Part shown: positions 51,214 through 59,225 of the stretch, piece by piece
How the letters are laid out: each line of letters begins with the position of its first letter
Numbering within the stretch: position 1 is the stretch's first letter
Assembly: GCA_008638415.1 (NCBI GenBank)
Contig: VWVT01000020.1
Span: 41,775 to 105,774 of the forward strand
Direction: 5' to 3'
DNA length: 64,000 bases
Origin: Nocardiopsis sinuspersici
Lineage (GTDB): Bacteria > Actinomycetota > Actinomycetes > Streptosporangiales > Streptosporangiaceae
Notes under the pieces: model-generated
What the model saw: the letters and a program-made list of their open reading frames with translations, nothing else
What the model was told of the DNA's origin: nothing
Databases searched by the model: none
Made by a program: the position numbers and the translations under genes

Positions 51214-53754
51214 TCAGGCCCTGGGCCCGCCCGCGTCCTGCATCGGGGATCCCGGTGTCGTGCAGTAGTTGTCCACCAAGTGGAAGAACCTCGTGGGGGA
51301 GTGGTCGGTGCTTTCGAGCATGGCCCGCCCGAAGGCGGCGAGGGTGGGGTCGTCGCTGGAGGCGAGCGTGACCAGCGTGGACGACCGGCTCTCGCCGGAC
51401 ATGTCGCCGCGCGCTTCCGCGTCGAACACGTCGAGCACCGCCCGGCACGCTTCGTCGCCGTCCGTGCCGCCGGGCACCACCGCCGCCCGCAGTTCCCGGC
51501 GTTCCTCCGATCCGAAGGCGTCGAGCGGGGCGACCACCGACGCGGCGTGGAAGGCCGCGACGAAGGCCGCCGCCACCACGACCGCCGCCACCGCGACCGG
51601 CTGGCGGCCGGATCGCGGCCGCCCGGGCCATGCCCCGGTCTCCCTTCCACGACGCCGGTCGACGCGTGCGCGCACCGCTGATCCCACCACGGCGACCGGT
51701 ACGCAGACGAGCAGCAGCGCGGACACGGCGAGTGTGGCCATGCCACCGCCCGAGCTGTACATGGCCAGCGCATAGTCCCACGCGGCGGCCGAACACGGGC
51801 GTACCCCGTCCCACGGCAGACAGGCCGCCCATTTTCCTGACGCGAAGGCGGCGGATTCGAGGAACCCCGCCACACACGCCATCGCGCCCGCCGCGCACGC
51901 GACGGCCCCGGTCCGTCCCCGGCCGCCCCGGCGGACGCCGAGCACCGCAGCCGCACCGGCGGCTGCACCGGCGGCCACCAGCAGCATCAGTGCCACGACC
52001 AACGAGAGCGAAACGGACCGGACATCGGCCGCCGCGATGGCGAGGGCCACCAGGAGCGCGTAGACGGCGGTGACGCCACCGGAGGCCCTGAGCACCCACA
52101 CCGCCGCGAGCCGGGTCTCCTGAGAGGGGACGGCGAGGACGCACACCGCCATGAGGCCCGCGGCCAGTGGCAGGGGCCACACGGATCCCACACCGAACAG
52201 GCTCATCGCCACGGTGGTCGGCCCCGGAACCACGAACGTGCCCAGGAACCCTTCGAAGGACACCCACAGCGCGAACAGGCACCCGAACACCGGCCCCGCG
52301 CAGCCCAGCCCCAGGACGCCCGCCAGACGCGGCGGTACGGGGCAGGACAGCCAGCGGCGGGCGCACAGCGCACTCCACGCCAGGAAGAGCAGGCAGGTGA
52401 GCCACAGCGCGAGGACCGAGACGGCGGCGGTGGCCACCGGCGCGGCACTGGTGGCGGACCATCCTGAGGGACCGTAGGGATGCGGCACCCATCCGCCCGC
52501 GGTGATCCCCCCGGCGAGGAGCGCCGCGCACCACGCCAGGCGCGGTGGATCACCGGCCGATGCGCGGACCGCGTTCCAGACGATCGCGGCGACCACAACA
52601 CCGACCACGGCGCCCAGGAGGACCGCCACCGCGAGCATCCCGAGCCTCGCCTCGCCCTCGGTCACCAGCCTCCCGGCCGTGCCCAGGTGCGGCTGTCCGA
52701 CGCCGAGGACCAGACCGGCGACCAGCAGGTCGGCAGGGCGGACCCGGCTGAGGCGCCGTGGGTCGCGGAGCACTCCGGCCCTGTCCTGCGGCCGGGGGTG
52801 GTAGGAGCGCAACCGCCGCCATACGCTCTCCCGTGGCCGCCCCGCGGCCATGGCGGCGAACGCGGTCTGGAGCGCCGAGGCTGTGTCCGGGGAGTCGGCG
52901 GCACGGACGTCGGCGTAGTGCTCGCGGGTACGCAGGACCAGGGCGCGCGCCGGATGGAGCAACAGGAGGGGGACGACCGCCACGGCGAGCGGGAGCAGGA
53001 TCACCACGATGAAGTCGAACGCCTCACCCGCGCTCCGCACCGCCGCGAGCACGGCGGCGTAGACGGTCATGGTGGGGACCAGCAGCGCGAGGAAGCTCCA
53101 CCAGGCCCCGATGGTCAGGTACGTGATGTCAATGTCGCGATTGCGCAGGTGGGCGGCCTCGTGCCGGAGCACCGCCGAGCACTGCCGGTTCAGATCGGAG
53201 TCGCCCCGCGCGGCGAGCAGAGTGCTGTCGACGGCGATCGAGTAGCGGCCGAAGGCGCCGAAGGCACGGGCCCCGTTCGCCGTCCCGAGCGTGACCAGCA
53301 CCCGGACGCGGTCGCGCCCGCGGTCACCGAGCACCGCCCGCAGGTCGCTCTCGGCCCGCTGAAGCCGGGGATCGTCGTCACGGACAGGGACCGGGCGCAG
53401 CCGGCGCCGCAGAAACAGCGGGTAGACGGCGTACACGGCCACGGTGAGCGCGGCCCAGGCGGGAGCGCCCCCGAGCATGATCGCCGCGAGACGCTTCTCC
53501 TGCCCCGCCGAGCAGGCCAGGTAGTCGTCCAACAGCACCCCGTCCGGAACGGCCCCCGCGTCGGCGCGGGCACGGGCACGGGCCGAACATACGTCGGGGT
53601 CGAAGATCGGCGGGAACCCGGCGAATTCGAACAGGACGACCTGCCAGAACGTGATGTACATGGCTCCGACCGCGGCGCCGATGATCAGCAGGGCGAAGCG
53701 CAGGCTCGTGGCGGACGGCAGGACGAACGGGTCGAAGCGCGTGTCAGGCCGCAT
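51214..53754 (-). CDS. Membrane M48-type metalloprotease, 846 aa
   Basis: ATG 53754 lies within the end of the upstream gene (11-base overlap). An N-terminal membrane helix precedes VLRHEAAHLRNRDIDITYLT near 195 with the zinc HExxH motif and LRTREHYADVRAA near 276 holding the third ligand region, the HtpX/M48 arrangement. The remaining 500 residues contain about 12 membrane helices, far longer than usual HtpX. It may process membrane or surface proteins. Confidence 0.75.
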   Translation of the reverse strand: MRPDTRFDPFVLPSATSLRFALLIIGAAVGAMYITFWQVVLFEFAGFPPIFDPDVCSARARARADAGAVPDGVLLDDYLACSAGQEKRLAAIMLGGAPAWAALTVAVYAVYPLFLRRRLRPVPVRDDDPRLQRAESDLRAVLGDRGRDRVRVLVTLGTANGARAFGAFGRYSIAVDSTLLAARGDSDLNRQCSAVLRHEAAHLRNRDIDITYLTIGAWWSFLALLVPTMTVYAAVLAAVRSAGEAFDFIVVILLPLAVAVVPLLLLHPARALVLRTREHYADVRAADSPDTASALQTAFAAMAAGRPRESVWRRLRSYHPRPQDRAGVLRDPRRLSRVRPADLLVAGLVLGVGQPHLGTAGRLVTEGEARLGMLAVAVLLGAVVGVVVAAIVWNAVRASAGDPPRLAWCAALLAGGITAGGWVPHPYGPSGWSATSAAPVATAAVSVLALWLTCLLFLAWSALCARRWLSCPVPPRLAGVLGLGCAGPVFGCLFALWVSFEGFLGTFVVPGPTTVAMSLFGVGSVWPLPLAAGLMAVCVLAVPSQETRLAAVWVLRASGGVTAVYALLVALAIAAADVRSVSLSLVVALMLLVAAGAAAGAAAVLGVRRGGRGRTGAVACAAGAMACVAGFLESAAFASGKWAACLPWDGVRPCSAAAWDYALAMYSSGGGMATLAVSALLLVCVPVAVVGSAVRARVDRRRGRETGAWPGRPRSGRQPVAVAAVVVAAAFVAAFHAASVVAPLDAFGSEERRELRAAVVPGGTDGDEACRAVLDVFDAEARGDMSGESRSSTLVTLASSDDPTLAAFGRAMLESTDHSPTRFFHLVDNYCTTPGSPMQDAGGPRA

Positions 53755-54259
53755 CCTCCTCCCCGTCGTCCGGCTCCGAGTCCCGCCCGCCCTCGACGAG
53801 TTCGGCCACCAGCTCGCGCGTGAGCCGCGCCGCCTCCTCGGGCGAGAGCCCCGAGCGCACGGCGTGCTTGGTGATGGCCGCGGCCACATCGGGGACGCTC
53901 GCCGCGGAGAGGACGGGGAGTTCGGTCTCCGGGGTGAGGCGTGTGGCGGCCCCCGGCCTCAGGCGGCGCAGCGCGGCGCGCCACGCCCGGTCCCACCAGG
54001 GGCGCAGCACATCGGTCAGCGACCCGACGACCAGCTCGTTGAGGACCGTCAGGACGATTCCGGCGACCACGCCGACGGCGACCGCGCCGAACCCCAGGGG
54101 GTCGTCGCCCGGACGGCGCGGCGCCGCGCCGCGGGCGAAGAACTCGTCTCTGACCGCGGGATAGTAGGCGGACTCCTCGGGGGCGCATCGGGAGATGATC
54201 CGCGCGGCCGTGCTGTCGAGGGTCCGCGGACGGTGGGCGTCCGGAGGGACGGCGTTCAT
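53744..54259 (-). CDS. Membrane-associated partner of M48 protease, 171 aa
   Basis: Central hydrophobic helix GFGAVAVGVVAGIVLTVLNE, an amphipathic segment (LRPWWDRAWRAALRRLR) and a C-terminal helical domain (LSPEEAARLTRELVAELVEG). Translationally coupled to the protease. Function unknown; a substrate or regulator of the protease is inference. Confidence 0.6.
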   Translation of the reverse strand: MNAVPPDAHRPRTLDSTAARIISRCAPEESAYYPAVRDEFFARGAAPRRPGDDPLGFGAVAVGVVAGIVLTVLNELVVGSLTDVLRPWWDRAWRAALRRLRPGAATRLTPETELPVLSAASVPDVAAAITKHAVRSGLSPEEAARLTRELVAELVEGGRDSEPDDGEEDAA

Positions 54260-54331
54260 CGGTACTCCGTGCTCGGGGAGAGAGGGAGGCGGTCCACGCT
54301 GTTCGTGTGGCTCCGTAGGGAATCTAACCGC

Positions 54332-54844
54332 TCACCGATGTCCTGTGTGGCGATTCGTGAGCATTGGGTGAAGGTGAGGCGAGGCCGCGCACGGGCTCCG
54401 GTGCGAGCGTGTGCGCGGCTCCCGGCTCAGCGCCAGCGCGGGAAGCGCTCGACGGCCCGCCCAGGGCCCGAATGGGGCCTGGGCCTGGATGCCGATCCGC
54501 TGTTGGCCCTGTGGGCCTGCGAGGCCGGAGACAGCGCCACCCTGGAACACCTCGCGTGGATGCAGGAAAAGGCCGGGGGCCGGGACGGAGCCGAATCCGG
54601 CCAGAGCGGTGATGGTCTCCTGCGAGGGCAGCGGCCCGGTGCTATCGAGGGCGTTGCTGACCGTGGTACGACCCAAAGTGGCGCGGGCGCTCAGCTGACC
54701 CTTGTTCAGCCGTGCTCGCAAGCGGGCGGTCTCCAAGCGCTCGCGCAGCTCCTCGCGTGCCTGCGCCTGCTCCACACCGTCTCCCGCCCCACCTTCGCCT
54801 AGGCCCCGACCGCCGCACCCAGCAGCAGCGGTTGAAGGAAACAT
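54332..54844 (-). CDS. XRE-type HTH protein, tail possibly out of frame
   Basis: Start uncertain (ATG 54844). Residues about 25-75 (LRERLETARLRARLNKGQLS, ARATLGRTTVSNAL, LPSQETITALA) are a clear XRE HTH. The remaining 95 residues (FGSVPAPGLFLHPREVFQGG...) look unlike a folded protein, so a frameshift after residue 75 is likely. Confidence 0.5.
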   Translation of the reverse strand: MFPSTAAAGCGGRGLGEGGAGDGVEQAQAREELRERLETARLRARLNKGQLSARATLGRTTVSNALDSTGPLPSQETITALAGFGSVPAPGLFLHPREVFQGGAVSGLAGPQGQQRIGIQAQAPFGPWAGRRALPALALSREPRTRSHRSPCAASPHLHPMLTNRHTGHR

Positions 54845-55065
54845 TCTTCCCGGCACGACGGAGAAAATACGCTGGTCAGCCCGCCTCTGAATGGCTCCAG
54901 AAGTTTCCTTATGTTTCCCTGGCGCACGTTGGTATTCCACCAAGCAGGGAAGGATGCGGTACCTTTGAATTCTTCCTCCGCGACGGCCCGGCAAGGGTCG
55001 CTGTCCCGGGAGGCGACCATTCCCGTGCCCACACGGGGCGCGGGCGGCTCCACGGAGGAGGGCCT

Positions 55066-55200
55066 ATGGGTGACCGACCTGAGCGACGGCGAGCGATCGT
55101 CGTCTTCGAGGTGATCAGGACACTGCTCGCCGGAGTGCGCTTCGTACTCTGGTTGACCAGGTTCTTCGGTGATCCCCCGGCCAACGGGCCCCAGCTGTAG
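55066..55200 (+). CDS. 44-aa membrane microprotein, paralogue of 36291 gene
   Basis: MGDRPERRRAIVVFEVIRTL, then a hydrophobic stretch with RFVLWLTRFFGDPP. GGAGGAGGG precedes the ATG. The basic N-terminus, single helix and R-F-x-L-W-x2-R-x-F-x-G-D-P core match the microprotein at 36291-36428. Unannotated family; role unknown. Confidence 0.55.
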   Translation: MGDRPERRRAIVVFEVIRTLLAGVRFVLWLTRFFGDPPANGPQL

Positions 55201-55821
55201 ACGTATAGCTGGCGGCCCGCGCCGGACGAGCGGGGCTGTGGTGTTGCGTCCGGCAAGATCGCACCATGGCCCCGTTTTCATGTCTGAGTATAGGCTACAA
55301 CATCATCGGTTTGCACTTCGGTTACGGGTTTCGGCAACTAGTTTTCTTCTCGGATTCGTTTCGCTCTTCTTGTCATTCTTTCCGCGCTGGCTTTCCGGTT
55401 GGTCTTTCGGAGTCTCATCATCGGGTGGTTGATTCCGGTCCCGGTTTGGTCGACCAGACTTCGACCACGAGTCGGGTCTTCGACCACCCGTCAGGCGGTC
55501 CATCGCCGCCCGTCCGATGTCAGTGAGGTGGGATTCGGGCTCTGACCAGGCCTGGTGCACGTGTCGGTACTCGATCTGGGCCCGGTTCCGACCAGTCGAC
55601 CACTTGGTCGACCAGGCCCAGCGAACTCCGACCGCCTCGCGCGGGTGTCGACCGCACCATCCTGGGCCCGCATGCCCTCGGACCAGCATTTCTGCGCTGC
55701 CCGCTCCTGCGGTCGCACGCGGAAACGTTCCGTCGTCGGTCGGCGGGGTCGAGTTCGAAAGCGCTTCTCGGGCAGCGCCAGCGCCTGGCCTTTCAGGGCT
55801 GTATGAGTTCGAGGCACAGCC
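55201..55821. other. Region with clustered TCGACCA repeats
   Basis: TCGACCA or its near form occurs about seven times between 55449 and 55660 (for example GTCGACCAG, TTCGACCAC, GGTCGACCAG), partly as inverted pairs. The 55265-55430 part is unusually T-rich for this window. One weak minus-strand gene (55303-55689) overlaps. Confidence 0.4.
55303..55689 (-). CDS. Possible hypothetical protein, 128 aa, charged tail
   Basis: Reads VGVRWAWSTKWSTGRNRAQI, then EYRHVHQAWSEPESHLTDIG, with a highly charged ending (KNDKKSETNPRRKLVAETRN). Residue use looks protein-like, but the start is unsupported and the DNA overlaps the TCGACCA cluster. Confidence 0.35.
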   Translation of the reverse strand: MLVRGHAGPGWCGRHPREAVGVRWAWSTKWSTGRNRAQIEYRHVHQAWSEPESHLTDIGRAAMDRLTGGRRPDSWSKSGRPNRDRNQPPDDETPKDQPESQRGKNDKKSETNPRRKLVAETRNRSANR

Positions 55822-56952
55822 TCACGAGCGGCGCTCCTCACCGGTCGGCGGCACGAAGGCGTCATCGGTGGAGGTGGATCCCGTGTCTTGTGCTGCGGGC
55901 TCCGCTTGGTCGAGGTGGCGCTGAAGGATGTCGCGCACTTGCTGGGAAGGCTGGCCCGCGTCCAGTGCCCTCACTGCCATCTGCAACCCGCGCCGTGCGT
56001 CGCCTCGGTCCAGGCGCAGCAGCTGGCACTGCTCCTGCAACTGCGTGTGCTGCTCAGCGAGTAGCTCGCCTCGGCCCGCCTTGCGTTGCAGGTCGGCGAC
56101 CTGCTCTGCGTGGGCGCGCGCCGCCCGGTCTTGGGCGTCGGTGTGGGCCTGTTGGAGTTCGTCCAGGCGCACGGCGTAGTCGGTGCTCAGCCGCTCGGTC
56201 TGGGCGGTGAGCCGGGTGCGCTCGGCGGCACCCTCGCGTCGTTCGGTGTCCAGCTGGGTGCGGAGCCGGTCGCGTTCCTCGGCCGCGGCCTGGTGCTGGG
56301 CCTGGGCGCGCTCGGCTTGGGCCGCCGCGGCGTTGGCCTGTCCCTGGAGTTCGGCCGCCTCAGCGCGCAGCCGCTCGGTCTCCTGCTCCAGGCGCTCGGC
56401 CGCGCCGCGGGCCACGGCGGCGCTCTCGCGGTCGGAGGTGGCCTCGCGCCGGGCCCGGTCGGCGACCCTTTCCGCTTCGCGGGCCTGGGTCTGGGCCGTG
56501 TCCCGGTCCGTTTCGGCTTTCTGCTGGGCCAGGCGGGCGGCGTCGGTGGCGGTCTCGGCCGTCTGGGCGCGGCCCTCGGCCTCGGCGGCGGCCGCGCGGG
56601 CCTGCGCAGCCTCGGCCAGAGCAGTGTCGGCGTGTTCGCCCACTTCGGTGCTCACCCGCTCCAGGACCGCGGTCAGGTCCCCGAGGGGGTCTCGGGCGGT
56701 GGCCACGGCCGCGCGCAGGTCGGCCAGGACGGTGTCGGCCGGGGCGCGGCCGAACACGGTGGTCCACTTCTTCTCGGCGTCACCTAGCTCGCGGCAGGTG
56801 AGGGCCTTGCCGTCGTAGTCCCAGGTGCGGTCTTGGCAGTACTCGTAGCGCGGGCCCCGGCCGATGCGGGCGGGCAGGGGGCGGCGGCACTGGGAGAGGC
56901 CGCACAGGTCCCCGGACAGGGCCGGGGCCAGCGGGGCGGGTTCGTGGTCCAT
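55822..56952 (-). CDS. Long coiled-coil protein with N-terminal cysteine motif
   Basis: 376 residues. Residues 15-55 carry LCGLSQCRRPLPAR, YEYCQDRTWDYDG and LTCRELG: four cysteines that could form a zinc finger. Residues about 60-350 are a nearly uninterrupted Ala/Glu/Arg coiled coil (for example TDRDTAQTQAREAERVADRA). This resembles KfrA-type plasmid proteins, which bind DNA with the N-terminus and polymerise; the N-terminal fold here differs. A palindrome cluster upstream may be its binding site. Confidence 0.6.
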   Translation of the reverse strand: MDHEPAPLAPALSGDLCGLSQCRRPLPARIGRGPRYEYCQDRTWDYDGKALTCRELGDAEKKWTTVFGRAPADTVLADLRAAVATARDPLGDLTAVLERVSTEVGEHADTALAEAAQARAAAAEAEGRAQTAETATDAARLAQQKAETDRDTAQTQAREAERVADRARREATSDRESAAVARGAAERLEQETERLRAEAAELQGQANAAAAQAERAQAQHQAAAEERDRLRTQLDTERREGAAERTRLTAQTERLSTDYAVRLDELQQAHTDAQDRAARAHAEQVADLQRKAGRGELLAEQHTQLQEQCQLLRLDRGDARRGLQMAVRALDAGQPSQQVRDILQRHLDQAEPAAQDTGSTSTDDAFVPPTGEERRS

Positions 56953-56970
56953 CCCCTGACCCTAGCAATA

Positions 56971-57010
56971 CTTCCATGTGGAAGCAGAATCTTTCCACTT
57001 CCAATTGGAA
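56971..57010. promoter_or_regulatory. TTCCA palindrome cluster upstream of coiled-coil gene
   Basis: CTTCCATGTGGAAG at 56971-56984, TTTCCA at 56992 and TTCCAATTGGAA at 56999-57010, repeating the TTCCA half site. It sits 19-58 bases upstream of the coiled-coil gene start. Probable operator or partition-like site. Confidence 0.55.
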
Positions 57011-57025
57011 TCTAATGGGTATGCT

Positions 57026-57057
57026 CAACTTCCGATAAGGTGCATTATCGGAAGTTG
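57026..57057. other. 13-6-13 palindrome, Xer-like recombination core
   Basis: CAACTTCCGATAA, GGTGCA, TTATCGGAAGTTG. Arms are perfect. The inner ten bases of the arm (CTTCCGATAA) agree at eight positions with the arm of the site beside the recombinase at 20294 (CTTCTGATAC), and the spacer is also six bases. No recombinase is adjacent; a regulatory site is the alternative. The stretch 57058-57381 shows nothing further. Confidence 0.5.
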
Positions 57058-57381
57058 ATGGAACGCCTGCGGAGCGGGTGTTCCCGGCCCCCGGTTCCCT
57101 GGCGGAGTACGGGCCCGGACAGACGACGCGAGGGGGGCGGAGGGAGGCGGCAGTCCCGAGCCCGCGAACCGGCCACCGGGTGAGCCGTGTTCCCCCGCCT
57201 CTTCGCGCGATTGGAGCGCCCGTGACGGTCGATGTCCCCTCAATCTCCGGCGAGGCAGCCCGATGACCACGGGGGGTCGCTTCGGGCCGGTCCGGCATCG
57301 CACCGGATTCGCTTGCTGATCAGGAGGGCTGAGCGGCGCTCGCCTTCCCACGGTCCCCTGCGCGTCGTGCAAAATCGGTTC

Positions 57382-57732
57382 ATGACCCTTTTGGAGCGCA
57401 GCCTTTACATCATGGGCGGGGCCGGGATCGTGGCCGTGCTGGCCTGGATCGGGCTTACCCGCGAGCTGAGTGTGTGGAACTCGGTGGCTGGCGTGCTCAG
57501 CTGCGCAGCAGTTGCGGCCGGGTGGATCATGCACGCCGCCTTTGCCCGCCGTGTCGCCACTGATCAGAGCGGTGCCGGCGATGTGGTCGAGCAGCACGGA
57601 GTACATACCACCGGCTCGGTCACCGGCAAGTCGGGCTGGCGCCGAAGTCGCGACCGCATCAGCCAGCGCCGAATCCGCGCCGGTGGCGACATCATCGGCA
57701 AGCAGGAGAACCCGTCCGGGGAGCGGTCGTGA
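57382..57732 (+). CDS. Two-helix membrane protein with C-terminal motif
   Basis: 116 residues. Helices YIMGGAGIVAVLAWIG and SVAGVLSCAAVAAGWIM are followed by a cytoplasmic tail ending RIRAGGDIIGKQENPSG. That ending recurs near the N-terminus of the next gene. No SD is seen; translation may be leaderless. GTGA overlap with the next gene. Confidence 0.55.
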   Translation: MTLLERSLYIMGGAGIVAVLAWIGLTRELSVWNSVAGVLSCAAVAAGWIMHAAFARRVATDQSGAGDVVEQHGVHTTGSVTGKSGWRRSRDRISQRRIRAGGDIIGKQENPSGERS

Positions 57733-58337
57733 CCCTCCAGGGAGGGGACGAAGTCACGACCGGCGACCACATCGAGCTGGACAGGGTCAAGGCTGGCGGC
57801 AATGTCATCGCAAAGCAGGACAATTCAACCCACTACCACCTCGCGTCCCGTGCGCAGGCGGACAGGATCGAGGAGGTCGGTCGGGCGTTCCACGAAGCTG
57901 CTTGCCGCTACCGGTCGCAGACCGCAGCGCCCGTCACTACCCTCGGTCTGATCGGCGCCATTTCGTTGACCGGAAAGCTGGTCGATACCGACGCCAAGCG
58001 GCAAGACGCTGAGCAGCTGGTCGGCCACATCAGCCGTGCGCAGCTCGCCGGTCTCCGCGCTTTCGAAGATTCGCCTGCTGAACTGGCCCCCGCAGAGCTG
58101 CGCCCGGCCGCCGACAACCTGCGTGCCGTATGCGCCCCGCTGTACCCGGCTGCCGACGAGGTCTGCCGGGCCGCCGTCAGCCTCCACCTGGCGCTGATGA
58201 AGGGCGCCGAGACGCTGCGCGAGCCGCCTCACCCTTTCGTCTGGCGCGAGCCCGATGAGGCCGTGACGAAACACGAAGCGCTGAAGGAGAGCATCGGCAG
58301 GTTCGCCGACGCGCTCAGTGCCCGACTGGAGGGCTAG
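57729..58337 (+). CDS. Helical protein with shared N-terminal motif
   Basis: 202 residues. The first 40 contain DRVKAGGNVIAKQDN, closely matching the C-terminus of the preceding gene. The rest is helical (ADRIEEVGRAFHEAACRYRS ... AVTKHEALKESIGRFADAL). Short motifs shared between the tail of one gene and the head of the next are typical of signalling amyloid pairs; here that is inference. No enzyme motif is seen. Confidence 0.55.
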   Translation: MTLQGGDEVTTGDHIELDRVKAGGNVIAKQDNSTHYHLASRAQADRIEEVGRAFHEAACRYRSQTAAPVTTLGLIGAISLTGKLVDTDAKRQDAEQLVGHISRAQLAGLRAFEDSPAELAPAELRPAADNLRAVCAPLYPAADEVCRAAVSLHLALMKGAETLREPPHPFVWREPDEAVTKHEALKESIGRFADALSARLEG

Positions 58338-58590
58338 ATCCAATGCCATTCAGGTAGGGCTGCGCGGGGGGCAAGGACCGTCCACGGCCAGGATGTCGAT
58401 ACCGACAGTGGCCTTGTAGCTGGATCTCCCACGGTTTTTCCGGTCTCCGCTTCCGGCCCCGCAACCCCGCGGCGGCGCGAGCCGGGGCAGACTGGGCCCC
58501 GGCCCCCACCCTGACCCGCTCCGTCCCGTCCTGCTCTGGCCTACGCCCGCGATGGCCGCGGCTGAACCCGGTCGCCGGCCCGTGGTCGGC

Positions 58591-58998
58591 CTATCCGGTG
58601 TGCCGCGCGGAGAACCGCGCACTCACCCAGGCTCCTGTGAGCGCGCTGGTGGGGATCGCGATCAGCACCAGCCAGGTCAGGCGTACCGAGCGGCGCTGGT
58701 CGCAGATGGCGGTGATCTGCAGCTGTTCCACGTCGTGGTCGTAGTCCTCCCACCCCTCCAGGGGCTCCCACACATCGGTCCACTGATCGCCGTGGTAACT
58801 CAGGCGCAAGGAGGGAGCCTCGCCGCCCAGCAAGGGGGCGCAGACGATCTCGCCGCCGGGCCGGTACAGACCGTGCGGCGGGAGGAGCACCAGCACGGTG
58901 ATGATCAGGTAGCCGAACGCAAGGGCACAGCGCATCCACAGGCGCATCAGCAGGGACTTCCAAAGAGACGACGACCGAGAGTCGTTGGGCTTTGTCAT
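58591..58998 (-). CDS. Small membrane protein, 135 aa
   Basis: ATG 58998 after GGTAAAGG. Two membrane helices (CALAFGYLIITVLVLLPP and LTWLVLIAIPTSALTGAWVS) flank an outer loop with VCAPLLGG and a later ICDQ cysteine. Family unknown. The 250 bases between this gene and the preceding + strand gene hold no gene. Confidence 0.55.
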   Translation of the reverse strand: MTKPNDSRSSSLWKSLLMRLWMRCALAFGYLIITVLVLLPPHGLYRPGGEIVCAPLLGGEAPSLRLSYHGDQWTDVWEPLEGWEDYDHDVEQLQITAICDQRRSVRLTWLVLIAIPTSALTGAWVSARFSARHTG

Positions 58999-59225
58999 GC
59001 CTTTACCTTTGCACCACGCCACCGTGTCGATGGTGGACGACCTGGCGGCGGCCGTGCGCAAGGACGCCCACCAACCGCGCCACCCCCACCGGGCGGGGCT
59101 GATGTGGCTCGCGCCCAGGCGTATCCCACGCTCCTACGCAGCCCCGGGCTCCCTGGCCGACCCGGAACGGTGTCCCGCTATCGTCGTCGCGGACATACAC
59201 CGCGTAGCGACCAGATAGGCACCCC

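Noticed and set aside
53651-54802. 383-codon + strand frame
   Set aside because: Antisense to the M48 partner and XRE genes; no recognisable motifs.
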